Translations under genes and position numbers: made by a program | Notes under the pieces: model-generated | Seen by the model: only the letters and a program-made list of their open reading frames with translations | Told to the model about the DNA's origin: nothing | Database searches by the model: none | From: a bacterium | Lineage (GTDB): Bacteria; Patescibacteriota; Minisyncoccia; Minisyncoccales; PEYH01 | DNA length: 18,271 nucleotides | Assembly (NCBI GenBank): GCA_021163545.1 | Contig: JAGGTU010000011.1 | Location: 1 to 18,271, forward strand | Direction of reading: 5' to 3' | Shown: in pieces, positions 6,502 to 14,456 of the stretch | How positions within the stretch are numbered: the first letter of the stretch is position 1 | How the letters are laid out: each line of letters starts with the position of its first letter

Positions 6502-9500
6502 ATGGCTAAAATTACTCAAGTAAAAAAAAGAGACGGAGAGATTGTTTCTTTTGATGAATCAAAAATTAAAGAGGCTATTTTTAAAGCCTTAACTGCCTCA
6601 GGAGAGGGCGATGGTAAAATAGCAGAAAAGCTTACCAAAAAAGTTGTTGATTTACTTCAAAGAAGATTTAAAGAAGGAGAAATTCCTCATGTAGAACAAA
6701 TTCAAGATATAGTTGAGGAAGTTTTAATTTTAGAGAATTTAGTGAAGGCAGCCAAAGCATATATTTTATACCGGGAGCAGAGAAGACGTATTAGAGAAGC
6801 GATAGCAGTTTCTGAGGAAGCGGTTGAAAGGGTAGATCAGTATCTTGGCAATTTAGATTGGGAGGTACAAGAGAATGCCAATATGGCTTTTTCCTTGCAA
6901 GGGCTTAATCATTATGTGACCTCTTATGTCATTAAAAAATATTGGCTGAATAAAATTTATCCAAAAGAGATAAGAGAAGCAAATGAATCTGGAGATTTTC
7001 ATATTCATAATTTGGATACTTTAGGAGCTTATTGCGTTGGTTGGGATCTTTACGATCTTTTACTTAAAGGATTCGGGGGAGTTAAAACCAAAATTGAGTC
7101 AAAACCTCCAAAGCATTTTAGAGTAGCTTTAGGACAGGTAGTGAATTTTATGTATACTTTGCAGGGAGAGGCAGCAGGCGCAATTGCTTTTTCAAATTTT
7201 GATACCCTTCTTGCCCCATTTATTCGATATGACAATTTAAATTATAAACAGGTAAAACAGGCTTTTCAGGAATTTCTCTTTAATATGGCTGTTCCTACGA
7301 GAGTGGGCTTTCAATGTTTATCAGAAGACACTCAAATTTTGACGCCTACAGGTTGGAAATCCTGGTATGAAGTTAATGAAGGAGACATAATTTATACTTT
7401 TAACTTAAAAACCCATGGATTAGAACAAAAGCCAGTAAAGAAAGTTTTTAGACGCTTTTATAAGGGCAAGATGTATAATTTAAGAAATAGAAGCCAGGAC
7501 CAACTTATTTCTCCAAATCATAGGATAGTAAGGCAAATTTTCAATACAGAAAAATACACTCTTGAGCCAATTGAAAAAGTGTTGAGATATAAATCTCCAA
7601 TTTCTATTCCTACCCCTGGCGTTTTAACTAATAAAAATCCTGATTTAGAAATTAGTGATAGGAAATTAAAACTTTTAGCTTGGGTTCTTTCTGAGGGATC
7701 AATAGAAAAAGAAGGAAGTTATAGGGTTAGTATTTATCAATCTTCTTCTGTCCACCCCGAAAATTATAAGGAAATTACGAATTTGCTAGAAGAGGAAGGA
7801 TTAGAATTTGGTGTAAGAAAACAGACTTCCTTGGGAACTTGCCAGCATATTCGACTTTTACCTTCTTCTAGCAAAAAAGTTCATCAATTATTCGGTCAGA
7901 GAAAGAAAGTTTTTCCTTCTTTTCTTTTTAAGTTAAGCCAGAGGCAAGCAAGATTATTTTTAGAAACTTATATAAAAGGAGATGGTTGGCAGGAAAAATA
8001 TAGAAAACGTATTGTAGTTACCAACAAAGAAGATGCTCAGACCCTTTTGGCTATAGCCACTTTAGCAGGCTATAATGCAAATATTCGGATAAGAAAAACA
8101 AGCGGTATTTCCAAAAAAACACAATACCTTTTGACTCTTACTCAATCAAAAAACGATTACATCCAGAAAATAGAGGAAGTAGATTATCAAGGAATAATCT
8201 GGTCAGTTAATACAGATAACGAGACAGTAATTGCTCAAAGAAAGGGACAAGTTTTTATCACTGGTAATTCTCCTTTCACCAACATTACTTTAGATTTAAG
8301 ACCCTCTCCTGTATTTGCAAAACAGCCGGTAATTATTGCAGGGAAACCACAAAAAGAAACTTATCAGGAGTTTGAAGAGGAGATGAAGATTTTCAATAAA
8401 GCTCTGTATGAGGTATATCTGGAAGGAGACAAAAATGGAAGACCATTCCATTTCCCAATCCCCACCATTAATATTACAAAAGATTTTCCATGGGAGGAGC
8501 CCGCTTTCGATGGTATATTTGAGGCTTCGGCAAAATACGGAATAAATTATTTTGCCAACTACATAAACTCTGAGATGAAGCCTGAAGATGTACGCAGTAT
8601 GTGTTGTCGACTGCGTTTAAACTTAACAGAACTTTACAACCGCGGAGGGGGAGGACTGTTTGGTTCAGGGGCCAAAACTGGCTCAATTGGGGTGGTAACA
8701 ATTAATTTGCCCCGAATTGGGTATCTTTCAAAGACAAAGAAAGAATTCTTCCAAAGGCTTGGAGAGATGATGGATCTTGCACGGGAGGCATTAGAAATTA
8801 AACGCAAAGCAGTAGAAAATCTCACAGAGAAAGGATTATACCCTTATTCAAAATATTGGCTTGCGGATATCAAAAAAACAAGAGGTAGTTATTGGGCTAA
8901 TCATTTCTCCACAATTGGGCTTATTGGAATGAACGAGGCTCTTTTGAACTTTTTAGGAGAAGATATTGCTTCAAAGAGAGGAAGAAAATTCGCCTTAGAA
9001 GTCATGGATTTTATGAGAGAAAGGTTGGTAAAGTATCAAAAAGAGACAGGACATATTTATAATCTTGAGGCTACACCGGCTGAATCTACTGCCTACCGTC
9101 TGGCTCAAAAGGATAAAGAAAGATACCCAGATATTATTACTGCGGGCACAAAAAAGACGCCTTATTATACAAACTCTTCTCAGCTTCCGGTAAATTACAC
9201 CAACGATGTGTTTGAAGCTTTGAAATTACAAGATGAACTTCAGTGCAAATATACAGGAGGATGTATAGAAAAGGGAAACAAAGTATTAACTGATAAAGGA
9301 CTCTTGCCAATTGAATATATTGTTGAAAACTTTGAGAAACTAAAACCTCTCAAAGTGGTTAGTTATAATAAAGAAAAAAGAAAAAGTGAATGGGATGAAG
9401 TAGTAGATGCGGTCAAAATTAATGTCAAAAAGCATAACAAAATTCGAATAATTGGAGAAAGAGGGTTAGACATTACCACCTCGGATTGGCATCCCTTCTT

Positions 9501-10809
9501 TGTTCTTCAAAGATTCAAACCAAACCCTGCCTGTCCTATTTGTCAAACAAAAGTTAAAAATATCAGGTCTTTTGCTGCACATATAAGGTGGAATCCAGAA
9601 TGTAAAGAAAAATATCAAGTTTATCCAAAATATGTAGTAGTTGAAAAAAGAGCAGACGAATTAAAACCGGGCGATTACATTCTGCAAAACCGCTGGGCTC
9701 TATATTCAAACAGAAAAACCACCTTAGATAAAGAGTTGGCTTGGTTAATTGGTTTTTATATCGGAGACGGATGTATTTCTAAATTTGTTGATAATCGCGG
9801 AGGAAATAATTTAGTAAAGTATAAATTGAGATTCTTTAGCGAACACAAAGAACCTCTTCAAAAAGTGGCCGATATTTTAAATAAGCATTTTGGGTGTAAT
9901 GTGAAGGTTATTCAAAATGATAAAAGAAGCAAAGTATTAAAAGAAGTTGCCACCTCAAAAAAAGAAGCAGTTGAATTCTTCTTCAAATATGGATTTAGTC
10001 CCGGGAAAAAAGATTTCAAAATCTGCGTGCCTCAAGAAGTAAAAGCAAATCTTTCTTTAGACAATATTTTTGCTTTTCTTTCTGGATTAATGGATAGTGA
10101 CGGTCATATTTCTAAAAAGGAGGGCGATTTTGAGTATTATACTGTCTCTTCAAAACTAGCCGAAGATATTTTAGAAATATGTAGCTTAGCGGGGGTTTTG
10201 GTGTCGATTAAAAAGAAAACATCTGTTAGAACAAATGAAAAACCTATTTGGAGAATTCGAATTTCCCGATATGAATTAACAAGAATAAAACAAAATTTAG
10301 AAAACACCGTCGGGCCTGAAAAGATTTTAGAGAATCTCTTCAATAGAAAAAAGCGATATCTTCCGGTAGTAAGAGTAAAAAAGGTCTCAAAGGTGGATGT
10401 AAAAGATGAGGAATTTTATGATTTAACTACAAAGAAAAATCATAATTATTTGGCTGGAAAGAACACTTTAGTCTTTGTTCATAATACTGTTTTTCATATC
10501 TTTCTTGGAGAAAGAATGCCCTCGACAGAATCGGTAAAGGTGTTGGTGAAAAAAGTTTTTGAGAATTTCCACCTTCCTTACATAACTATCACGCCCACAT
10601 TTTCAATTTGCCCTGTTCATGGTTATCTTGCCGGAGAACACTTTACTTGTCCAAAGTGTACCGTAAAACAGCCATGCGAGGTATATTCTAGGATAGTAGG
10701 CTATATTAGACCTGTTTCCCAATGGAATGAAGGAAAAAAGCAAGAGTTTAAAGAAAGAAAGGAATTTAAAATCCGCTCGAAAGAACTAATTCAAATGAGA
10801 AACAGATAG
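6502..10809 (+). CDS. nrdD: Anaerobic ribonucleotide reductase NrdD with two inteins
   Basis: NrdD is the glycyl-radical class III reductase that makes deoxynucleotides without oxygen. The 1435-residue precursor encodes a 709-residue mature enzyme once residues 272-589 and 921-1328 are spliced out. Extein features: an N-terminal ATP-cone (about 1-95), the motif RVGFQ|SPFTN split by intein 1, the cysteine pair MCCRL (C701, C702), NLEATPAEST (854-863), YTGG|TVFH split by intein 2, a metal-binding knuckle (C1370, H1373, C1383, C1386), and the glycyl radical site RIVGYIRPVSQW with G1400. All expected catalytic parts are present. The activase NrdG is not nearby, so it must be encoded elsewhere if the enzyme works. 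It suggests an anaerobic or fermentative life. Confidence 0.96.
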   Translation: MAKITQVKKRDGEIVSFDESKIKEAIFKALTASGEGDGKIAEKLTKKVVDLLQRRFKEGEIPHVEQIQDIVEEVLILENLVKAAKAYILYREQRRRIREAIAVSEEAVERVDQYLGNLDWEVQENANMAFSLQGLNHYVTSYVIKKYWLNKIYPKEIREANESGDFHIHNLDTLGAYCVGWDLYDLLLKGFGGVKTKIESKPPKHFRVALGQVVNFMYTLQGEAAGAIAFSNFDTLLAPFIRYDNLNYKQVKQAFQEFLFNMAVPTRVGFQCLSEDTQILTPTGWKSWYEVNEGDIIYTFNLKTHGLEQKPVKKVFRRFYKGKMYNLRNRSQDQLISPNHRIVRQIFNTEKYTLEPIEKVLRYKSPISIPTPGVLTNKNPDLEISDRKLKLLAWVLSEGSIEKEGSYRVSIYQSSSVHPENYKEITNLLEEEGLEFGVRKQTSLGTCQHIRLLPSSSKKVHQLFGQRKKVFPSFLFKLSQRQARLFLETYIKGDGWQEKYRKRIVVTNKEDAQTLLAIATLAGYNANIRIRKTSGISKKTQYLLTLTQSKNDYIQKIEEVDYQGIIWSVNTDNETVIAQRKGQVFITGNSPFTNITLDLRPSPVFAKQPVIIAGKPQKETYQEFEEEMKIFNKALYEVYLEGDKNGRPFHFPIPTINITKDFPWEEPAFDGIFEASAKYGINYFANYINSEMKPEDVRSMCCRLRLNLTELYNRGGGGLFGSGAKTGSIGVVTINLPRIGYLSKTKKEFFQRLGEMMDLAREALEIKRKAVENLTEKGLYPYSKYWLADIKKTRGSYWANHFSTIGLIGMNEALLNFLGEDIASKRGRKFALEVMDFMRERLVKYQKETGHIYNLEATPAESTAYRLAQKDKERYPDIITAGTKKTPYYTNSSQLPVNYTNDVFEALKLQDELQCKYTGGCIEKGNKVLTDKGLLPIEYIVENFEKLKPLKVVSYNKEKRKSEWDEVVDAVKINVKKHNKIRIIGERGLDITTSDWHPFFVLQRFKPNPACPICQTKVKNIRSFAAHIRWNPECKEKYQVYPKYVVVEKRADELKPGDYILQNRWALYSNRKTTLDKELAWLIGFYIGDGCISKFVDNRGGNNLVKYKLRFFSEHKEPLQKVADILNKHFGCNVKVIQNDKRSKVLKEVATSKKEAVEFFFKYGFSPGKKDFKICVPQEVKANLSLDNIFAFLSGLMDSDGHISKKEGDFEYYTVSSKLAEDILEICSLAGVLVSIKKKTSVRTNEKPIWRIRISRYELTRIKQNLENTVGPEKILENLFNRKKRYLPVVRVKKVSKVDVKDEEFYDLTTKKNHNYLAGKNTLVFVHNTVFHIFLGERMPSTESVKVLVKKVFENFHLPYITITPTFSICPVHGYLAGEHFTCPKCTVKQPCEVYSRIVGYIRPVSQWNEGKKQEFKERKEFKIRSKELIQMRNR
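7315..8268 (+). mobile_element. Intein 1 of NrdD with LAGLIDADG endonuclease
   Basis: This 318-residue in-frame insertion begins with C272 (CLSEDTQILTPTG, block A) and ends at N589, followed by Ser as the first C-extein residue. A block B-like stretch is LISPNHRI with H340. Two dodecapeptide motifs, LLAWVLSEGSI (391-401) and LFLETYIKGDG (485-495), with acidic E398 and D494, mark a LAGLIDADG homing endonuclease that looks intact. The C-terminal splicing block ends GQVFITGN, with Gly in place of the usual penultimate His. The site is the highly conserved RVGFQ|SPFTN motif of NrdD. Confidence 0.93.
9262..10485 (+). mobile_element. Intein 2 of NrdD with LAGLIDADG endonuclease and Cys/His knuckle
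   Basis: This 408-residue insertion runs from C921 (CIEKGNKVLTDKG) to N1328 and ends with the classical LVFVHN, followed by Thr of the extein. Block B is TSDWHPFFV with H997. The dodecapeptides are LAWLIGFYIGDG (1079-1090) and IFAFLSGLMDSDG (1189-1201), with D1089 and D1200 as likely metal ligands. Between the splicing part and the endonuclease lies CPIC...H...C (C1011, C1014, H1027, C1034), a zinc-finger-like insert that may help DNA recognition. The site splits YTGG|TVFH of NrdD. Confidence 0.95.
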
Positions 10810-10816
10810 ATCTCTA

Positions 10817-12253
10817 ATGAGTTCCTCCCAAGTCTTTCTCATTTTACTTCTTGCATTCATCATAGGTTTAATTTCTTCCTTATCTTTATCTCCTCTCTGG
10901 CTTGTGCCAGGGTTTTTTATTATTGCCGCCCTGGCAGTTTATAAAAGAGAAGTAGTTTGGATTTTTGCTTTTGTTGCACTTGCCTTGGGCTTTTTGAGAG
11001 GTTATTCTGTTGTACTTTCAATAAAATCAAGCCCTCTTTTGCAATTAAATGATTTGCCCCAAAAAGTAACTCTCACGGGAACAATTGTTAAAGAGCCAGA
11101 GAGGAAAGAAAATTATCAAAGGTTTGTCTTTCAGCCCCAAAATATAACTGGAAAGATCTTAGTTTATACCAGAAATGACTTACAGTTTCTAAAAAGCCAA
11201 CAGGTAGAAATAAAAGGTCAGCTCAAAACTCCCCCAAGGTTTGAAGAATTTGACTGGCAAGCCTATCTTGCCAAAAAAGGCATTCTAAGCGTTATGTATT
11301 ATCCAGAGATTTCTGTCAAAAAAGAGGCTAGTTTCTTTTGGAGGACAATTTTTCGAATAAAAAATAAAGCAAGAGAAGCCGCAGTGAAGTATTTACCCAA
11401 GCCAGAAAGCTATCTCTTTAGAGCAATTATTTTAGGTGACAAAAAAGAATTACCTGATAACCTAAAAGAATCTCTTAACAAGGCAGGCATAAGGCACATA
11501 ACTGCAATTTCGGGTATGCATATTATGATTCTGATGAATATTTTAATGTCTTTCTTTTTAAGTATTGGATTGTGGCGCAAACAGGCTTCTCTTGCGACAA
11601 TTTTATTTATCCTTTTTTATCTCTTTTTTGTGGGATTTCAGCCCTCAATTGTTAGAGCCTCAATTATGGGATGTGGTATAATCTTGGCCCAAATGTTGGG
11701 GAGGATTCCAGATTCAATTAGATTCCTCTTGTTTGCAGCATCTCTGATGCTTTGTATAAACCCTTTGGTTTTTTATGATGTAGGTTTTCAACTTTCTTTT
11801 TTGGCAGCTTTGGGCATAAACTATCTTGCCCCATTCTTTTATAAAAAATTACAATTTTTACCAAAAAGTCTTAGTATAAGATCAATTTTTTCTTTTTCGC
11901 TTTCAGTTCAAGTTTTTACCTTACCTTTGCTTCTTTTTTATTTTTCCTATTTTCCCTTCATCTCTATCTTTGCTAATCTTTTAATTCTCCCTATTTTACC
12001 ATTTATTCTAGGCTTAGGGTTTTTAGCCACACTTTTGAGCCTATTTTTGCCTTTTTTAAGCCTTCCTATCTTCTTTCCTCTCTCTTTGCTCCTTGCCTAC
12101 ATTCTTCTAGTTGCTAACATATTTGCGAAAGCATCTTTTTTGGGAATTAACTTCCAGCTTCCACTTTGGGTTTTAATTCTCTATTATAGTCTTCTAACTC
12201 TTTTGGTTAGAAAAGTCCTCCAAAAAGAAAGATATTGGTTTTTAGAATATTAA
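10817..12253 (+). CDS. comEC: ComEC-family DNA uptake channel, no metallo-beta-lactamase domain
   Basis: ComEC forms the channel that takes single-stranded DNA across the cytoplasmic membrane during transformation. The 478-residue protein has N-terminal membrane segments, a soluble OB-like domain (about 75-165; the VTLTGTIVKEPER stretch) and the competence domain, recognisable by LGDKKELPDNL and the conserved AISGMHI (230-236), followed by about eight hydrophobic segments. It ends at residue 478 just after the membrane part; the C-terminal metallo-beta-lactamase-like domain of long ComEC proteins is absent, so strand degradation would need another nuclease. It follows nrdD after seven bases, probably co-transcribed. 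With dprA in the same window, it supports natural competence. Confidence 0.9.
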   Translation: MSSSQVFLILLLAFIIGLISSLSLSPLWLVPGFFIIAALAVYKREVVWIFAFVALALGFLRGYSVVLSIKSSPLLQLNDLPQKVTLTGTIVKEPERKENYQRFVFQPQNITGKILVYTRNDLQFLKSQQVEIKGQLKTPPRFEEFDWQAYLAKKGILSVMYYPEISVKKEASFFWRTIFRIKNKAREAAVKYLPKPESYLFRAIILGDKKELPDNLKESLNKAGIRHITAISGMHIMILMNILMSFFLSIGLWRKQASLATILFILFYLFFVGFQPSIVRASIMGCGIILAQMLGRIPDSIRFLLFAASLMLCINPLVFYDVGFQLSFLAALGINYLAPFFYKKLQFLPKSLSIRSIFSFSLSVQVFTLPLLLFYFSYFPFISIFANLLILPILPFILGLGFLATLLSLFLPFLSLPIFFPLSLLLAYILLVANIFAKASFLGINFQLPLWVLILYYSLLTLLVRKVLQKERYWFLEY

Positions 12254-12257
12254 AGCG

Positions 12258-12291
12258 TTGTAATAACATTGCCATGGCAATCTTATTACAA
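12258..12291. repeat. 34-bp palindrome between comEC and the GH1 gene
   Basis: Starting five bases after the comEC stop, 17 bases (TTGTAATAACATTGCCA) are followed directly by their reverse complement with a single mismatch (C at 12267 against C at 12282). The centre is ATTGCCATGGCAAT. No T run follows, so it is not a standard terminator; it could be an operator for the downstream operon, a repeat-family member or a site for a dimeric DNA-binding protein. Confidence 0.85.
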
Positions 12292-12302
12292 TGGTAGCTG
12301 GG

Positions 12303-12331
12303 ATGACAACTTTCTAAAAAGATGAAATAAT
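12303..12331 (+). promoter_or_regulatory. Candidate leaderless promoter of the GH1 operon
   Basis: ATGACA (12303-12308) and AATAAT (12326-12331) are 17 bases apart and the -10 ends six bases before the ATG at 12338, the same geometry as the lepB and pth promoters. Neither box is perfect. It lies just downstream of the 34-bp palindrome. Confidence 0.4.
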
Positions 12332-12337
12332 TTAAAG

Positions 12338-13501
12338 ATGAGAAAAAATTTAGAATTTCCTAAAGACTTCCTCTTTGGTTCTTCCACCGCTGCTTATCAA
12401 GTAGAAGGTGGAAATATATATAGTGACTGGGAGGATTATTATCCAGCAGGAGAAGCCTGTGATCATTATCATAGATTCAAAGAGGACTTTGACTGGATTT
12501 CAAAACTCAATCAAAACGCTCATCGTTTCTCAATTGAATGGGCAAGAGTGGAGAAAAAAGAAGGAGAATTTGATAAAAAGGAATTAGATCATTACAAAGA
12601 GGTTCTTTTTTATCTAAAACAAAGAAACATCAAAACAATGGTTACCCTCTTTCACTTCACCCTCCCCAAATGGTTTGCTCAAAAAGGAGCCTTCACAAAA
12701 AAGAAAAACATCTTCTACTTTCAGAGATTTGCCAACAAAGTTTTTGATGAATACAAAGAACTTGTTGATTTCTGGATAACGATAAATGAGCCACAGGTAT
12801 ATGCAGCCCAAAGTTTCTTGCTTAGATTATGGCCACCAAAAAAGAGCAATCCTATTTTATACGTTAGGGTACTGAAAAACTTGATTTTAGCTCACAAACT
12901 TATTTATAAAGACTTTCATCAAAAAAGAGATTCGGTTTTTGTGGGAATTGCAAAAAATAATCAATATTTTGAGCCTTTTTCCAAAAGATCTATTTTAGAT
13001 AAGTTGGTCACAAAAATCGCCAGGTGGTGGCAGAATGAATGGTTCTTACAACATATCAAAAACCACCTTGATTTTATAGGATTAAACTATTATTTTCATA
13101 ATAGGATCAAATTTCCATTTTTTATAAGAAATGAAAACAAGGTGGTCTCAGATATAGGCTGGGAAGTTTATCCTAAAGGAATTTATTATGTGCTGTTGGA
13201 ATTGAAAAAATATAACCTCCCAATTTATGTAACAGAAAATGGAATAGCCGACAAAGGAGATATTTTAAGAAAAAATTTTATCAGAGAGCATCTTTATTGG
13301 ATCAATAAGGCAATTTACCAAAAAGTAGATGTAAGAGGTTATTTTCATTGGTCTTTAATAGATAATTTCGAATGGGAAAAAGGGTTTGGTCCAAGATTTG
13401 GTTTAATAGAAATTGATTACAAAAGTTTGGAGAGAAAACCAAGAAAAAGTGCTTTTTATTATGCTCAAATTTGTAAAACCAACCACTTACCCACTAAATA
13501 A
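12338..13501 (+). CDS. Family 1 glycoside hydrolase (beta-glucosidase-like)
   Basis: GH1 enzymes hydrolyse beta-linked sugars (glucosides, galactosides, 6-phospho forms) with retention. The N-terminus (FPKDFLFGSSTAAYQVEGG) is the family signature. The acid/base is E151 in TINEP and the nucleophile is E300 in VTENG; H106 in TLFHFTLP and the aglycone end WSLIDNFEWEKGFGPRFGL are also present. There is no signal peptide, so it is cytoplasmic. At 387 residues it is short against the usual 440-480, with trimmed loops rather than missing catalytic strands. Substrate cannot be read from the sequence. Its gene starts an apparent operon with a permease (9-base gap) and an exported glycosidase. Confidence 0.93.
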   Translation: MRKNLEFPKDFLFGSSTAAYQVEGGNIYSDWEDYYPAGEACDHYHRFKEDFDWISKLNQNAHRFSIEWARVEKKEGEFDKKELDHYKEVLFYLKQRNIKTMVTLFHFTLPKWFAQKGAFTKKKNIFYFQRFANKVFDEYKELVDFWITINEPQVYAAQSFLLRLWPPKKSNPILYVRVLKNLILAHKLIYKDFHQKRDSVFVGIAKNNQYFEPFSKRSILDKLVTKIARWWQNEWFLQHIKNHLDFIGLNYYFHNRIKFPFFIRNENKVVSDIGWEVYPKGIYYVLLELKKYNLPIYVTENGIADKGDILRKNFIREHLYWINKAIYQKVDVRGYFHWSLIDNFEWEKGFGPRFGLIEIDYKSLERKPRKSAFYYAQICKTNHLPTK

Positions 13502-13510
13502 ACCCTCATC

Positions 13511-14452
13511 ATGTTTTGGATAATACTTGCACTCTCTGGTTATTTTCTTGCTGCTATCTCGGGAGTAATTGATAAGATTTTACTTTCTGGCCCTATACCG
13601 AAACCAAAAGTTTATGCTTTTTATATCGGAATTTTAGGAACAATTGTAGGATTAATTCTTATACCTTTTGGATTCCAATTACCAGACATTCCAACCATTT
13701 TTTTAGCTCTTCTTTCCGGTGGAATTTGGATTCCGGGAGCAATTGGCTTGTTTGAAGGATTAAGAAAATATGAAGCCTCCAGAATTATCCCGGCCACCGG
13801 CGCTTTAGTTCCTTGCTTTGTTTTTACCTTTAATTATCTTCTTTCTAAATTTGCCAACGAGCCTCTCCCGGGTCTGTCTGGAATTAAACTTTCAGCCTTT
13901 TTCCTATTACTTCTTGGCACTGTTGTTATAAGCTATGAGAGAAAGAGAAAAATTACCAAAGAAAGTCTTAAAATTGCAATCGTTTCTGCTTTTCTTTTTG
14001 CCCTTTCTGTTGTTTGCGTAAAATATGTATTTTTGTCTCAACCTTTTGTCTCTGGTTTTATCTGGACAAGGTTTGGGGGTTTCTTGGGAGTAATTTTGCT
14101 GCTGTTTACCAAAGACGTGAAAGAAGAATTGCTTTCAAAATTTAGACAAAAAATTACTCAGAAACCCTTATTTCAGAGAAAAAAAGTAGCCCTTTTGTTT
14201 CTTTTTAACCAAGCAATTGGAGGAGCTTCTGGCCTTTTGCAAACTCTGGCGATATATTTCTCACCCCAGGCTTATCTTCCTTTTGTAAATGCTCTGGAGG
14301 GGACAAAGTATGTCTTTCTGTTTTTGTTTACCTTAATTCTTTCTTTTAAACTTCCTAAAGTGCTTCTTGAGGCAACCGAAAGGCAAGTGATTCTTCAAAA
14401 ACTGTTTGCTATTCTTTTAATCATCGCGGGATTATTTTTGTTATTAAAATAG
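13511..14452 (+). CDS. EamA/DMT-family membrane transporter
   Basis: The 313-residue protein is almost entirely hydrophobic, with about ten predicted membrane segments in two halves separated by a charged loop (RKRKITKESLK), the layout of the drug/metabolite transporter superfamily with duplicated EamA domains. Family-like stretches are GLFEGLRKYEASRIIPATGALVP in the first half (key residues E87, E92 and the P-G pair) and the second-half LLQTLAIYFSPQAYLPFVNALEG region. Substrates in this family range from sugars and nucleotide sugars to amino acids. Position between two glycosidase genes suggests export or import of a sugar or sugar conjugate, which is inference only. It is four bases upstream of the next gene. 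Confidence 0.8.
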   Translation: MFWIILALSGYFLAAISGVIDKILLSGPIPKPKVYAFYIGILGTIVGLILIPFGFQLPDIPTIFLALLSGGIWIPGAIGLFEGLRKYEASRIIPATGALVPCFVFTFNYLLSKFANEPLPGLSGIKLSAFFLLLLGTVVISYERKRKITKESLKIAIVSAFLFALSVVCVKYVFLSQPFVSGFIWTRFGGFLGVILLLFTKDVKEELLSKFRQKITQKPLFQRKKVALLFLFNQAIGGASGLLQTLAIYFSPQAYLPFVNALEGTKYVFLFLFTLILSFKLPKVLLEATERQVILQKLFAILLIIAGLFLLLK

Positions 14453-14456
14453 ATTA

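Noticed and set aside
12258..12291. Palindrome as rho-independent terminator of comEC
   Set aside because: No T run follows either arm.
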